Below, one piece after another: positions 1-8,148 of a stretch of 32,416 bases of DNA. Positions within the stretch are counted from its first letter, which is position 1; each line of letters opens with the position of its first letter. The notes beneath the pieces are model-generated. The model worked only from the letters and a program-made list of their open reading frames with translations. It did not search any database and was not told where the DNA came from. Source of the stretch: Jiella sonneratiae (lineage in GTDB: Bacteria; Pseudomonadota; Alphaproteobacteria; Rhizobiales; Rhizobiaceae); the NCBI RefSeq assembly GCF_017353515.1, contig NZ_JAFMPY010000002.1, forward strand, positions 1 through 32,416. Reading direction: 5' to 3'. Position numbers and translations under genes: made by a program.

Positions 1-2
1 GG

Positions 3-65
3 CTCGACGAGTTGCTGCCGTGGAACTGGAAGACAGCGGACGAGCCGCTGGCGCTGGCATCATGA
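3..65 (+). CDS. IS66-family transposase, C-terminal end (cut by window edge)
   Basis: The window opens inside a frame whose last 20 codons read LDELLPWNWK and then about ten more residues to a TGA at 63-65. The DELLPW block is the usual ending of IS66-family DDE transposases (the small IS66 C-terminal domain), so this is read as the 3' end of the transposase gene. The stop overlaps the ATG of the next gene as ATGA, which suggests translational coupling inside one element. With only 20 residues visible the family call rests on the one motif plus the passenger gene and inverted repeat that follow. Confidence 0.7.
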   Translation, partial: LDELLPWNWKTADEPLALAS

Positions 66-677
66 GTGACCGGGACCGCATTGCTCGCCTGAAGATCGAG
101 CTTGACGACTGGCAACCGGCCATCTGGCGCCGCGTCGAGTGCCGCTGACGACGACGCTGAAAGGCGTTCATGACGTCGTCCAGGCAACCATGCCCTTCCA
201 GGACTACCACATGTTCGAGTTCCGCGCCGACAACAGGCGCTACGCGATCCCCAATCCCGAATGGGACTTCAATAATATAAGACCTGGTCAGCCAAGACGA
301 CCCGGCTCGCCACCCTTGTCGAGCGGGGCGTGCGCGAACTCGCCTACACCTACGACTTCGGTGACGACTGGCGGCACACGATCCTCATCGAAAGCGTCGA
401 TGAAGCCGATCCGGCCGTCGAATACCCGCGCTTCATCGAGGGCCAGCACCGGGTCCCGCCCGAAGACGTCGGCGGCCTTCCAGGCTTCGAACTCTTCCTT
501 GACGCCATCGCCGATCCCAACCACGAAGACCATGACCATTTGATGCGCTGGTCGGGCGGCGCGTTCGATCCCCGAACCATCGACCTGGACGATATCCGGA
601 AACGCGTCGCCAAGCTCGCCCGCCGCCGAACCGTAGGCAAAGCAGCCTTCGCCAAGAGCCAGAATCGGATCAACTGA
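62..677 (+). pseudogene. pRiA4b ORF-3-like passenger gene of the IS66 element, two frameshifts
   Basis: Three successive frames together give one complete member of the plasmid pRiA4b ORF-3 family (about 200 residues, the family's normal length). Frame one (ATG at 62) gives MSDRDRIARLKIELDD and QPAIWRRVE, then stops at 146-148. Frame two continues from about 139 with VPLTTTLKGVHDVVQA, YHMFEF and IPNPEWDF. Frame three resumes near 280 and carries LVERGVRELAYTYDFGDDWR, PPEDVGG and GGAFDP to the TGA at 675-677. Each change is -1, as if one base were lost around 139-148 and another around 270-285. The gene overlaps the transposase stop and sits just inside the element's end, so it is a passenger gene. 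It is either a true pseudogene or shows two base-calling errors. The biochemical role of the family is not established. Confidence 0.8.
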
Positions 678-690
678 TCGCCGCGGCCCA

Positions 691-704
691 GGCCGGATGC
701 TTAC
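691..704. repeat. Probable right terminal inverted repeat of the IS66 element
   Basis: The sequence GGCCGGATGCTTAC, read inward on the other strand, is GTAAGCATCCGGCC. IS66-family elements typically begin with GTAAGC followed by a GC-rich stretch, so this fits the right tip of the element ending at 704. It lies 14 bases after the passenger gene stop. IS66 elements usually leave an 8-bp target duplication, which here would be 705-712 (TCTGGTCA). The left end is outside the window, so neither the repeat pairing nor the duplication can be tested. Confidence 0.5.
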
Positions 705-1008
705 TCTGGTCAGTCCGGTCGTGGTTGACCAGCTGCATTGCCGTTCAGCTGATGGCACCGGACGCGGGAGATGGAACCGGCCATGAACTCGGAACTTCCG
801 AACCCGGTCGCAGATGAGACAAACGCGACCTCAATCCAAGCAATTTCAGTGGCTTGAATTTCCTCCGTGTCTACATGGACTTACAAGCTATGCACCAAAA
901 CGGCGCAGTCATCAGGTCCGGAGAATATCGGCCCTGAGAGACCGCTTTCGGGCCACCTGGCGAGGACGTCAGTGCTCAGCCCCTCCCGCATAACCCTCGA
1001 ATACAACG
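705..1008. other. Intergenic stretch between IS66 end and tRNA terminator
   Basis: About 300 bases without a supportable gene. I see no coding-like frame, no conserved protein motif and no repeat shared with the rest of the window. It is somewhat less GC-rich than the flanking DNA. Confidence 0.5.
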
Positions 1009-1032
1009 GAAAAATCCGGCCGCGGCCGGATC
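1009..1032 (-). terminator. Rho-independent terminator of tRNA-Ser
   Basis: On the minus strand, about 26 bases after the tRNA 3' end, the perfect palindrome ATCCGGCCGCGGCCGGAT (1014-1031) is followed directly by a T run (TTTTTCC). A strong GC stem followed by Us, placed just past the tRNA, is a standard intrinsic terminator. Confidence 0.75.
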
Positions 1033-1057
1033 GAGAGAACGCTTTCGCGAGGGCAAG

Positions 1058-1147
1058 TGGCGGAGAGGAAGGGATTCGAACCCTCGATACCGTCTCCGGT
1101 ATACTCCCTTAGCAGGGGAGCGCCTTCGACCACTCGGCCACCTCTCC
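1058..1147 (-). tRNA. tRNA-Ser(GCT)
   Basis: The reverse complement starts GGAGAGGTGGCCGAGTGG and ends with the matching acceptor strand CCTCTCC, discriminator G and an encoded CCA. The anticodon loop is CTGCTAA with anticodon GCT (1111-1113), so it reads AGC/AGU serine codons. A long variable arm (TACCGGAGACGGTA) marks it as class II, as expected for serine. The T-loop GGTTCGAATCC is canonical. The whole gene is 90 nt including CCA. It is followed by an intrinsic terminator at 1009-1032. Its 3' end faces the IS66 remnant, the geometry in which islands often insert, but no duplicated 3' tRNA segment is visible in the window. Confidence 0.97.
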
Positions 1148-1756
1148 GAAGCCGCTGTCATAGGCCGATCGGCCCGATTTGCGCAACCCCTTCTCCGCGC
1201 CTTCGCCGCCCGGGCAAAGGCAAATCGGCAAGGTCCTCAGGGTCGCGGCGCCCGACGCCCGGAATCGTCCGTCGCGATCGGGCATGAGGGGCGAGGCGGC
1301 ACGGGCGGCCTGCGGCGCTGTGGGGCCGGCGCGAGGCAACGCCGGCGCGTCGCGCTGGCCCGCCGGCGTCGATCCATCGCGGTACCGGGTCGGCGGCTCG
1401 GTGCGTTTGTCGCCGGCGGCCGTGCTCGCGGCAGCGAAAGGCCGAGGCGGCGGCGCGGCAGACGGACGGGAATGCCGGCCCCGGCGGCAACGGCCCTTCT
1501 ACGGGAGCCGGCGACGCGCGAAGCGAGACCCGAAGATGACCGTCTCATACGGCTTCCGGCAGATCACTTCGTGATGCCGGAAACAAAGACGCTCATGCGC
1601 CGCGCTGGCTTGATTCGAGCCCGCCCTCATCGAGCGGATCTCGTATCAGCGCTTTTGGCGGATCGAAGGAGGAATTGGTCGGAAGGCGGTGCGCAAAGCA
1701 TTCGATTTTCCATATGCGATTGCCCTGATCACCATCGGGTCTCGGGGTGCGTGGTC
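1148..1756. other. Gene-free GC-rich region between tRNA and permease gene
   Basis: About 600 bases downstream of the polyamine-type operon and upstream of the tRNA. Open frames exist on both strands but their translations are low-complexity Arg/Ala/Pro sequences typical of non-coding frames in high-GC DNA, and none has a recognisable motif or ribosome-binding site. The only structure I can point to is the interrupted palindrome at 1554-1582. Confidence 0.55.
1554..1582. repeat. Interrupted palindrome, unknown role
   Basis: The left arm TTCCGGC-AG-ATCAC pairs with the right arm GTGATGCCGGAA, giving 12 base pairs with a 2-nt bulge and a TTC loop. Neither side is followed by a T run, so it is not a clear intrinsic terminator. 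It lies about 175 nt past the last gene of the polyamine-type operon. It could be an RNA-stabilising hairpin, a protein-binding site or a member of a dispersed repeat family. No second copy is seen in this window. Confidence 0.5.
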
Positions 1757-2677
1757 TCAGCCCGGCGACAGGCCGCGCAGCCGTTCCGAGCGGCGGCGCA
1801 GGAGTTCGACCGTCGCCAGCAGCGCCACCGAGAAGATCACCAGGATGGTCGCGACGGCGAGGATCGTCGGCGAGATCTGCTCGCGGATGCCGTTCCACAT
1901 CTGCCGCGGCAGCGTCTGCTGGTCGTAGCCGGCGACGAACAGCACCACCACCACCTCGTCGAAGGAGGTGACGAAGGCGAACAGCGCCCCGGAAATCACG
2001 CCGGGCAGGATCAGCGGCAGGATGACCTTGAAGAAGATCAGCGGCGGCGGGGCGCCGAGATTGGCGGCCGCCCGGGTCAGCGAATGGTCGAAGCCGACCA
2101 GCGTCGCCGTCACGGTGATGATGACGAAGGGGATGCCCAGCGTCGCATGCGCCATGATGATGCCGAGATAAGTGTGGGCGAGGCCGGTCTCGGAATAGAA
2201 GAAGAACAGTCCCGTCGCGGTGATGATCAGCGGCACGATCATCGGCGAGATCAAAAGCCCCATGATCGCCCGGCGGAACGGCATGTCCGGCCGCGACAGG
2301 CCGAGCGCCGCGGTGGTGCCGAGGACGGTGGCGAGCAGGGTGGCCGAGACGCCGATGATCACCGAGTTCTGCGCCGCCTCGACCCATTTGGCGTTCTCCC
2401 AGACGTCGAGCCACCAGGAGGCGTTCCGCGGCGCGCCGGGCGCGGCCATGCCGAAGGTGAGGATCTGGTCGTACCAGCGCATCGAATAGCCGGCCGGATC
2501 GAAGCTCAGCATCTTGCGGGTGAAGGTGAAGTAGGGCTCGGCGTTGAAGGAGAGCGGGATGACGATGAGGATCGGCGCGATCAGGAACAAAAGGATCGCC
2601 GCGCAGATCACCAGATAGGTGACGCGCCAGGCCTTCTCGAGCGGCGAGGCGTAGGGCGGCAGCTTCAGGACGCTCAT
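1757..2677 (-). CDS. Spermidine/putrescine-type ABC transporter permease (PotC/PotI-like)
   Basis: Inner-membrane permease of 306 residues, second of the two transmembrane subunits of a Pot-type importer. It has about six hydrophobic segments, the first at roughly residues 18-45 (LVICAAILLFLIAPILIVIP), and an EAA-type cytoplasmic loop (AAANLGAPPPLIFFKVILPL) that docks onto the ATPase. PotC-family proteins are usually 260-300 residues, so it is full length. Only 4 bases separate its ATG from the stop of the upstream permease gene, so the two are co-translated. It is the last gene of the operon ATPase - binding protein - permease - permease. Substrate is probably a polyamine or other small cationic or quaternary amine. 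The exact ligand cannot be read from the permease. Confidence 0.92.
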   Translation of the reverse strand: MSVLKLPPYASPLEKAWRVTYLVICAAILLFLIAPILIVIPLSFNAEPYFTFTRKMLSFDPAGYSMRWYDQILTFGMAAPGAPRNASWWLDVWENAKWVEAAQNSVIIGVSATLLATVLGTTAALGLSRPDMPFRRAIMGLLISPMIVPLIITATGLFFFYSETGLAHTYLGIIMAHATLGIPFVIITVTATLVGFDHSLTRAAANLGAPPPLIFFKVILPLILPGVISGALFAFVTSFDEVVVVLFVAGYDQQTLPRQMWNGIREQISPTILAVATILVIFSVALLATVELLRRRSERLRGLSPG

Positions 2678-2681
2678 CGTC

Positions 2682-3947
2682 TCACCCGAGCTTCATGTTG
2701 TCGATGCCGACCAGGCGGTCGTAGAGCCAGTAGAGCAGGATCACGCCCGCGAGCAGAAGCGTCGCCAGCGCCGCGGCGAGCGACCAGTTCAGCGACTTCT
2801 GCATGTGGAAGGCGATGAGGTTGGAGATCAGCTGGCCGGAGGCGCCGCCGACGAGGGCGGGGGTGATGTAGTAGCCGATGGCGAGGATGAAGACGAGCAG
2901 CACGCCGGCGCCGATGCCTGGAACGGTCTGCGGGAAATAGACCTTCCAGAACGCCGTCCAGGGCGTCGCGCCGAGCGACAGCGCGGCGCGGTAGTAGCGC
3001 GGCGGGATCGTCTTCATCACCGAGTAGAGTGGCAGGATCATGAAGGGCAGGAGGATGTGCGTCATCGCGATGATCGTGCCGGCCTCGTTGTACATCATCT
3101 GGATGCGGCCGCTTTCGCCGACGATGCCGAGCGAGACCAGGATGTCGTTGACGACGCCCTGGCTCTGCAGGAGCACCATCCAGGAGGTCGTGCGCACCAG
3201 GAGCGACGTCCAGAACGGCAGCAGCACGAAGATCATCAGGAGGTTGGAGTAGCGCAAAGGCAGCGTCGCGAGGAGATGGGCGACGGGAAATCCGAGCAGC
3301 AGGCAGAGGCCGGCGATCAGCCCCGACAGCCACAGGGTGCGGATGAACAGCGGCACGTAGATCCGCCGGTCCTCCGGGGCGCTGACGATCGCGCCGGACT
3401 TGTCGTATTGCAGGTCGAGGGCGGCGAGGTAGAAACTCAGCGTGTGCGGCGAGGAGGCACGGCGCATGACGTTCCAGAGCTCGGGATCGCCCCACTGCTT
3501 GTCGAGGGCGAGGATCGCCTCCTTGTAGGGCGGTTCGAGCTTCGAGGCCTTGCGGCCGGCCGAGGTGAAGAGGCTGCGGGTTCCCGCGATCTCGTAGTTG
3601 ATGCGCGTGCCGACCTCGCCGATCGACCGCTCTTCGCGCGAGAGGTCGAGATCCTTGGCGAGGGCGGCGAAGCCTTCTTCGCCGGGCACGCCCTTCGTCT
3701 CGTCCGCGGCGAAGAAGGCGACGAGATTCGGCATGTGGGCCGAGAACTGGTCGTTGTGGACGCTGCGATAGAGCATCTGGCCGATCGGCACGGCGAAGGT
3801 GACGACGACGAAGACGAGCAGCGGCAGCACCAGGGCGAAGGCCCGCAGGCGGGCGCGCCGCGTGGCCCGCGCCATGGCGAGCTTCAGCGGCGTGCCGTCG
3901 GCGGCGGTCAGCTGGTAGCGCGGTATCTCGATCGCTGCGTCGGTCAT
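2682..3947 (-). CDS. Spermidine/putrescine-type ABC transporter permease (PotB/PotH-like) with long external loop
   Basis: First membrane subunit of the Pot-type importer, 421 residues. TM1 is at about residues 36-60. The next hydrophobic segment (FIRTLWLSGLIAGLCLLLGF) begins near 200, leaving a hydrophilic loop of about 135 residues that should face the periplasm. The rest is a normal PotB-like core with the EAA loop YRAALSLGATPWTAFWKVYF. E. coli PotB is about 275 residues, so the extra length lies almost entirely in this loop. The gene follows the binding-protein gene after 170 bases that contain a strong hairpin, and is closely followed by the second permease. The loop may contact the binding protein. 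That role is inference. Confidence 0.92.
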   Translation of the reverse strand: MTDAAIEIPRYQLTAADGTPLKLAMARATRRARLRAFALVLPLLVFVVVTFAVPIGQMLYRSVHNDQFSAHMPNLVAFFAADETKGVPGEEGFAALAKDLDLSREERSIGEVGTRINYEIAGTRSLFTSAGRKASKLEPPYKEAILALDKQWGDPELWNVMRRASSPHTLSFYLAALDLQYDKSGAIVSAPEDRRIYVPLFIRTLWLSGLIAGLCLLLGFPVAHLLATLPLRYSNLLMIFVLLPFWTSLLVRTTSWMVLLQSQGVVNDILVSLGIVGESGRIQMMYNEAGTIIAMTHILLPFMILPLYSVMKTIPPRYYRAALSLGATPWTAFWKVYFPQTVPGIGAGVLLVFILAIGYYITPALVGGASGQLISNLIAFHMQKSLNWSLAAALATLLLAGVILLYWLYDRLVGIDNMKLG

Positions 3948-4075
3948 CGGCGGAGCCCGATCCTCTGAGCGCCGTGCGCCGTCAAAGGACGCACCAGGGA
4001 CGCTCCAACATGTCGATTTCCCGCGTCGTGCCGATCGAAAGACGATTTCCGGTTCGAGACGACGCGGTCGACGTC

Positions 4076-4098
4076 GGGGCCGGGCGGAACCCGGCCCC
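4076..4098 (-). promoter_or_regulatory. Intercistronic hairpin after the binding-protein gene
   Basis: GGGGCCGGG (4076-4084) and CCCGGCCCC (4090-4098) form a perfect 9-bp stem with a 5-nt loop, beginning 19 bases past the stop of the binding-protein gene on the minus strand. No T run follows, so it is more likely a partial terminator or an mRNA-end stabiliser than a full terminator. Such hairpins after the binding-protein gene of ABC operons are known to raise its expression over that of the permeases (malE-malF is the textbook case). Confidence 0.55.
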
Positions 4099-4117
4099 GG
4101 CGGCTGTCACGGGGCGG

Positions 4118-5203
4118 TCAGGAGGCGAGCCAGGCGTTGAAGCGCTCGTTCAGCTCGGTGTCGTGGTCGGCCCAGAACTCGAAGTCGTTGACCAGCGCGT
4201 TGTCCATGTGGTCGGGCGCCGTCGGCATGTGCGGCGCCATGTCCGTCTTGCCGTCCTGGAACTTGCCGACGAGGTCGGCCGAGGACTTGCGCGCCGGGCC
4301 GTAGGCGATCCACTTGGCCTGGTCGGCGAGGCGCTGGGTGTCGGTCGCAAAGGCGATGAAGTCCTTGGCGAGCTCCTCGTGCGGGGCGCCCTTGGGAATG
4401 ACGAAGAGGTCGAAGTCGAGGATCTGGCCGTCCCAGACGATCTCGAACGGCTTGTTCTCCTCGATTGCGGCGTTGAAGATGCGGCCGTTATAGGCGGTGG
4501 TCATCGCCACCTCGCCGTCGGCGAGGAGCTGCGGCGGCTGGGCGCCGGCCTCCCACCAGACGATGTCGCTCTTGATGGTGTCGAGCTTCTTGAAGGCGCG
4601 GTCGACGCCCTCGGGGGTGTTGAGCTCCTCATAGACCTTGTCGGCCGGCACGCCGTCGGCCATCAGCGCCATTTCGAGATTGGCCTTGGCCGCCTTGCGC
4701 AGGCCCCGCTTGCCGGGAAACTTCTTGGTGTCGAAGAAGTCGGCCATGGTCTTCGGCGGGGCGTCCGGGAACTTGCTCTTGTCGTAGGCATAGACCGTCG
4801 ACCAGACGATGCTGGCCACCGCGCAGTCGGTGAGGGCGCCCTTGATGAAATCCTCCTCGGCCGCGGTCCCGTCCGGCGCGGCGGGCAGGGTGGCCGGGTC
4901 GATCGGCACGATCAGGCCCTCGTCGCAGAAGCGGACGGCGTCGGAATATTCGACGTCGGCGACGTCGATCGAGACGTTGCCGGCCTCGACCTGCGCCTTG
5001 ATCGGCGTCGCGGGATTGTCGGCATCGACCGAGTTCACCTTGTTGCCGGTCTTTTCCATCCAGGGCTTCTGGTAGGCCTCGACCTGGCTCTTGGTGTAGG
5101 CACCGCCCCAGGAGACGACCGTGATCTCGTCGGCCCGGGCGAGCGTCGCGCCGAAGAGCGAGGCCGCGAGCACGGTCGATGCGGTCAGTCTTGTCATGTT
5201 CAT
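4118..5203 (-). CDS. Periplasmic substrate-binding protein, PotD/PotF-like
   Basis: Solute-binding protein of 361 residues for the Pot-type importer. The N-terminus MNMTRLTASTVLAASLFGA followed by TLARA and DEITVVSWGG is a classic Sec signal peptide with cleavage after ARA near residue 24. The mature protein starts with the hydrophobic strand and WGG turn common in this binding-protein family. The chosen ATG (5203) has AGGAG 8 bases upstream. The frame is open further upstream, but that extension is not coding-like and would bury the signal peptide. The ligand pocket cannot be assigned by eye. Polyamine, or another small organic cation suggested by the neighbouring Rieske oxygenase, are both possible. 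Confidence 0.92.
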   Translation of the reverse strand: MNMTRLTASTVLAASLFGATLARADEITVVSWGGAYTKSQVEAYQKPWMEKTGNKVNSVDADNPATPIKAQVEAGNVSIDVADVEYSDAVRFCDEGLIVPIDPATLPAAPDGTAAEEDFIKGALTDCAVASIVWSTVYAYDKSKFPDAPPKTMADFFDTKKFPGKRGLRKAAKANLEMALMADGVPADKVYEELNTPEGVDRAFKKLDTIKSDIVWWEAGAQPPQLLADGEVAMTTAYNGRIFNAAIEENKPFEIVWDGQILDFDLFVIPKGAPHEELAKDFIAFATDTQRLADQAKWIAYGPARKSSADLVGKFQDGKTDMAPHMPTAPDHMDNALVNDFEFWADHDTELNERFNAWLAS

Positions 5204-5277
5204 TCGTCTTACTCCTGTTTCTGCAAGTGCGCTTGAAAGCCCGCCGGGCGGGTTCACCCCTTGCGGGTGGGGTCGTG

Positions 5278-6411
5278 TCACGCCGCGATCTCGTCGAGGG
5301 CGCGGCAATCCTCCGGGTCCCAGCCGACCGTCGTCTCGTGGCCCGGCTCGAGCGTCCGGCCGACGCGGTTCGGGACCTTGACGACGAAGGCGTCGGTGCC
5401 GGCGACGGACATGCGCACGCGCACGTGGTCGCCGAGATAGATGAGTTCCTCGACCCGGCCCGGAATGACCACCGGGAGCGCGCCCTTTGCGGGTGCGAGT
5501 TCGATGCGCTCCGGCCGGATCGACAGGGTGGTGCGGGTGCCGCGTCCGCCGGGCACGACCTTGGTCGCCTTGACGGTCGGCCCGCCGTCGACCGAGACCG
5601 TGCAGATCGCGTCCGCGACCTCGGTGATCGCGCCGCTGAGCCGGTTGTTCTCGCCGATGAACTGGGCGACGAAGGAATTTTCCGGCTTTTCGTACAGCCG
5701 GTCCGGCGTCGAGAGCTGCTGGATGCGCCCGTCGTTGAAGACGGCGATCCGGTCCGACATGGTCAGCGCCTCGGTCTGGTCGTGTGTGACGTAGACGACG
5801 GTGACGCCGAGATTTTCGTGGATGTGCTTGATCTCGTACTGCATCTGCTCGCGCAGCTGCTTGTCGAGGGCGCCGAGCGGCTCGTCCATCAGGACGAGGG
5901 TCGGTTCGAAGACGAGGGCCCGCGCGACGGCGATCCGCTGCTGCTGGCCGCCCGAGAGCTGTACCGGCCGGCGGCCGCCGAAACTCTCCATCTTCACCAT
6001 GGCGAGCGCCCGGGCGACCCGCGCCTCGATGTCGCCGCGGCCGAGCTTGCGCACCTTCAGGGGGAAGGCGAGATTTTCCGCAACGCTCATATGCGGAAAG
6101 AGCGCGTAGTTCTGGAAGACCATGCCGACGCCGCGCTTGTGCGGCGGCACGTTGTTGATCGGGCTGTCGTTGACGAAGATCTCGCCGTGCGTCGCCGGTT
6201 CGAAGCCCGCGAGCATCATCAGGGCGGTGGTCTTGCCGGAGCCCGAGGGGCCGAGCATCGTCAGAAACTCGCCGGAAGCGATGTCGAGATTGAGATCCTT
6301 CACGACGAGGATCTCGCCGTCGTAGCTCTTCTGGACGTTCTGGAACCGGACCGACGAGGCGCGACCCTGGCGCTCTCCCCTGACTGGCGACATCGGCGTC
6401 ATTTCGTTCAT
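5278..6411 (-). CDS. Spermidine/putrescine-type ABC transporter ATP-binding protein (PotA-like)
   Basis: Cytoplasmic ATPase subunit, 377 residues, with every catalytic motif intact: Walker A GPSGSGKT (54-61), Q-loop Q100, signature LSGGQ (152-156), Walker B DE (176-177), D-loop ALD and switch H210 in VTHD. The last 130 or so residues form the TOBE-type regulatory domain seen in PotA and MalK (SIRPERIEL). It is the first gene of the operon, with the binding-protein gene 74 bases downstream. Its conventional sequence is a useful contrast to the two altered ATPases of the polyol importer at 12681-15255. Fusion or truncation is not seen. Confidence 0.93.
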   Translation of the reverse strand: MNEMTPMSPVRGERQGRASSVRFQNVQKSYDGEILVVKDLNLDIASGEFLTMLGPSGSGKTTALMMLAGFEPATHGEIFVNDSPINNVPPHKRGVGMVFQNYALFPHMSVAENLAFPLKVRKLGRGDIEARVARALAMVKMESFGGRRPVQLSGGQQQRIAVARALVFEPTLVLMDEPLGALDKQLREQMQYEIKHIHENLGVTVVYVTHDQTEALTMSDRIAVFNDGRIQQLSTPDRLYEKPENSFVAQFIGENNRLSGAITEVADAICTVSVDGGPTVKATKVVPGGRGTRTTLSIRPERIELAPAKGALPVVIPGRVEELIYLGDHVRVRMSVAGTDAFVVKVPNRVGRTLEPGHETTVGWDPEDCRALDEIAA

Positions 6412-6465
6412 TCGCGACCCGTCCGCTGCGTGAGGCCGAGCCCCGCCCGCCTTTTTGACCGCCTC

Positions 6466-6494
6466 AATGAACGATCTTCGACAGGGCCGGTCAA
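6466..6494 (-). promoter_or_regulatory. Weak candidate promoter of the Pot-type operon
   Basis: On the minus strand TTGACC (6494-6489) and TTCATT (6471-6466) are separated by 17 bases, about 55 bases before the ATPase start. The -35 is good and the -10 poor. The TTGACCG containing the -35 is repeated in inverse orientation (6455-6461), so the site could instead be half of an operator. Confidence 0.25.
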
Positions 6495-6707
6495 GCCGCC
6501 GTCCACGATTTTTTGCCTAATCGCTGCACATGCGAACACGTTATGCAGATGGGATGGGAGGCTGACGAATTGCTGGGCAGCACCGGGTCGGACGCCCCGT
6601 CGGCGCGCCGCTTCGCGCGACCGGGCGAGGTGCGGTCCACTCCCATGTCGAGGCGCGTGGCGCCCGCAAGCGGTTGCCGCGCCGCGAAAGGCGCGGCGTG
6701 TCGCCAT

Positions 6708-7901
6708 TCAGGCCAAGACCGGGGCCGCGGCGTCCGGGGCGCCGGCGGAATCGGGGGCGCCGGCATTGACGCGCCGGGAGATGTACTGCGCGAATTCGAA
6801 GTTCGGCCGCTCCAGATGCGACAGCGGGCCGGGATCGCCGAGGCGCCCGCAAAGCCCCTTGTAGACGCGCTCGGTGCAGCCGCGGTCCTCGTCGTTGACG
6901 TGGTCGAGCAGTCCCTTGAGGGTCGCGAAATGGCGCTCGGCCTCGGGGTCGTTGACGTAATCGGCCGAGAGGCCGCCGCCATAGACGATCTTCACGTGGT
7001 CGGGGCCGTCCGGATGCAGGCTGAGATACCAGAAGTAGCCGGGCGTGAGCGTGATGAACAGGGCCGGATAGATCGACAGCAGCCAGGTGATGCGGCGCTG
7101 GTCGCCGACGAGCGTCGTGTTCGCCGGATGGGCGAGCGACAGCGGCACCTCGTCGTTCTTGTAGATGAAATGATAGTTGAAGGCGTCGGTGCCGGTCGGA
7201 CAGGTCATCTTCATCAGGTCGACGGAGCCGCCGATCGTGCCGGAATGGCAGACCGGCAGGTGGTAGCTCTCCATGAAGTTCTCGCCGAGCACCTTCCAGT
7301 TGGTGTTCCAGCGGTGCTCCTCGCGAAAGGTCTCGCGATAGCTCGCCATGTCGAGATAGCCGACCAGCGCCTCGACGTCCTTCAGTCCCTCGGCGGGGCT
7401 CGGCGCATCCGGATTGAGCGAGACCATGATCCAGCCGAGCCATTCCTCGCAGCGGATCTGCGGCAGGGCGATGTCGCTGCGGCAGAAACTCTCGTTCGCC
7501 GCCATCGCCGGCGCACCGCGCAGCGTCCCGTCGAGATTGTAGGTCCAGGCGTGATAGGGGCAGACGATCGAGCGCACCGTCCCGCGCCCCTCGAGCATCG
7601 TCGACATCCGGTGGCGGCAGACGTTCGACATCGCCCGCAGCTTGCCCTCGCGGTCGCGCAGAACCACCACCGGCTCGCCGGCGATCTCCATCGTCAGATA
7701 GGCGCCGGGCGCCGCCAGGGAATCGGCGCGCCCGGCGCAGAGCCATTCCCTGGCAAAGATGTGCTCGAGCTCGAGCGAAAGGAAATCCGGCGACGTGTAG
7801 ACCGATTTCGGCATCGCCCGTGCCGCCTCGAAGGGAACGGAGACGTTTTCGGCGAGCTCGTCGGCGGGTGAGCGGGAGAGCTTCGGGTCGTGGATGGTCA
7901 T
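6708..7901 (-). CDS. Rieske non-heme iron oxygenase, alpha subunit
   Basis: Oxygenase component of 397 residues. The Rieske 2Fe-2S ligands are CRH (C95, H97) and CPYH (C114, H117), and the mononuclear iron site is ENFMESYHLPVCH (E211, H214, H219). The late motif NDEDRGCTERVYKGL matches the acidic segment of the GbcA/CntA-like group that demethylates or hydroxylates quaternary amines. The start used is the ATG at 7901, with AAGGA 6 bases upstream, rather than an ATG nine codons earlier that has no such site. No ferredoxin reductase gene is adjacent, so the electron donor must be elsewhere. It lies upstream of, and points the same way as, the Pot-type importer 300 bases away. A shared cationic substrate such as a betaine is plausible but inferred. 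Confidence 0.9.
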   Translation of the reverse strand: MTIHDPKLSRSPADELAENVSVPFEAARAMPKSVYTSPDFLSLELEHIFAREWLCAGRADSLAAPGAYLTMEIAGEPVVVLRDREGKLRAMSNVCRHRMSTMLEGRGTVRSIVCPYHAWTYNLDGTLRGAPAMAANESFCRSDIALPQIRCEEWLGWIMVSLNPDAPSPAEGLKDVEALVGYLDMASYRETFREEHRWNTNWKVLGENFMESYHLPVCHSGTIGGSVDLMKMTCPTGTDAFNYHFIYKNDEVPLSLAHPANTTLVGDQRRITWLLSIYPALFITLTPGYFWYLSLHPDGPDHVKIVYGGGLSADYVNDPEAERHFATLKGLLDHVNDEDRGCTERVYKGLCGRLGDPGPLSHLERPNFEFAQYISRRVNAGAPDSAGAPDAAAPVLA

Positions 7902-8126
7902 GGTCTGTCCTTGCTGTCGGGTCGGCATTCGGCGCCTCGGCCGCCCGGGCGGGCCTGCTTATAACATCGGCAGAATTCCGCGTCGCCGGGAAAAGTCGCA
8001 TGGAATGCGCTTCTGGCCGTCCGGGCACCGGTGAGGGGGCGAGGCGGCTCGATCCGGGCCCGCCGCCGGCAGGGGTCGTGAGCCCAGAAGGAGGGGGACG
8101 GCCTCGTCGGTCGGACCGGCCTCCTT

Positions 8127-8138
8127 TGATCGTTATCA
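8127..8138. promoter_or_regulatory. Candidate operator, TGATCGTTATCA
   Basis: TGAT and ATCA flank a 4-base centre in the regulatory gap between the Rieske gene and the SorC-type regulator. It lies just upstream of the best promoter of the polyol operon. SorC-family regulators usually bind palindromes close to their own promoter. The link to this protein is inference. Confidence 0.3.
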
Positions 8139-8148
8139 GAGGCGAGAC

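Noticed and set aside
62-677. Programmed frameshifting in the pRiA4b ORF-3-like gene
   Set aside because: No slippery heptamer or downstream pseudoknot is evident at either shift, and two independent shifts in one short gene are more simply mutations or base-calling errors.
1058-1147. tRNA-Ser as an attachment site of an integrated island
   Set aside because: No integrase gene is present and no second copy of the tRNA 3' end is visible in the window, so there is no support beyond the nearby IS remnant.
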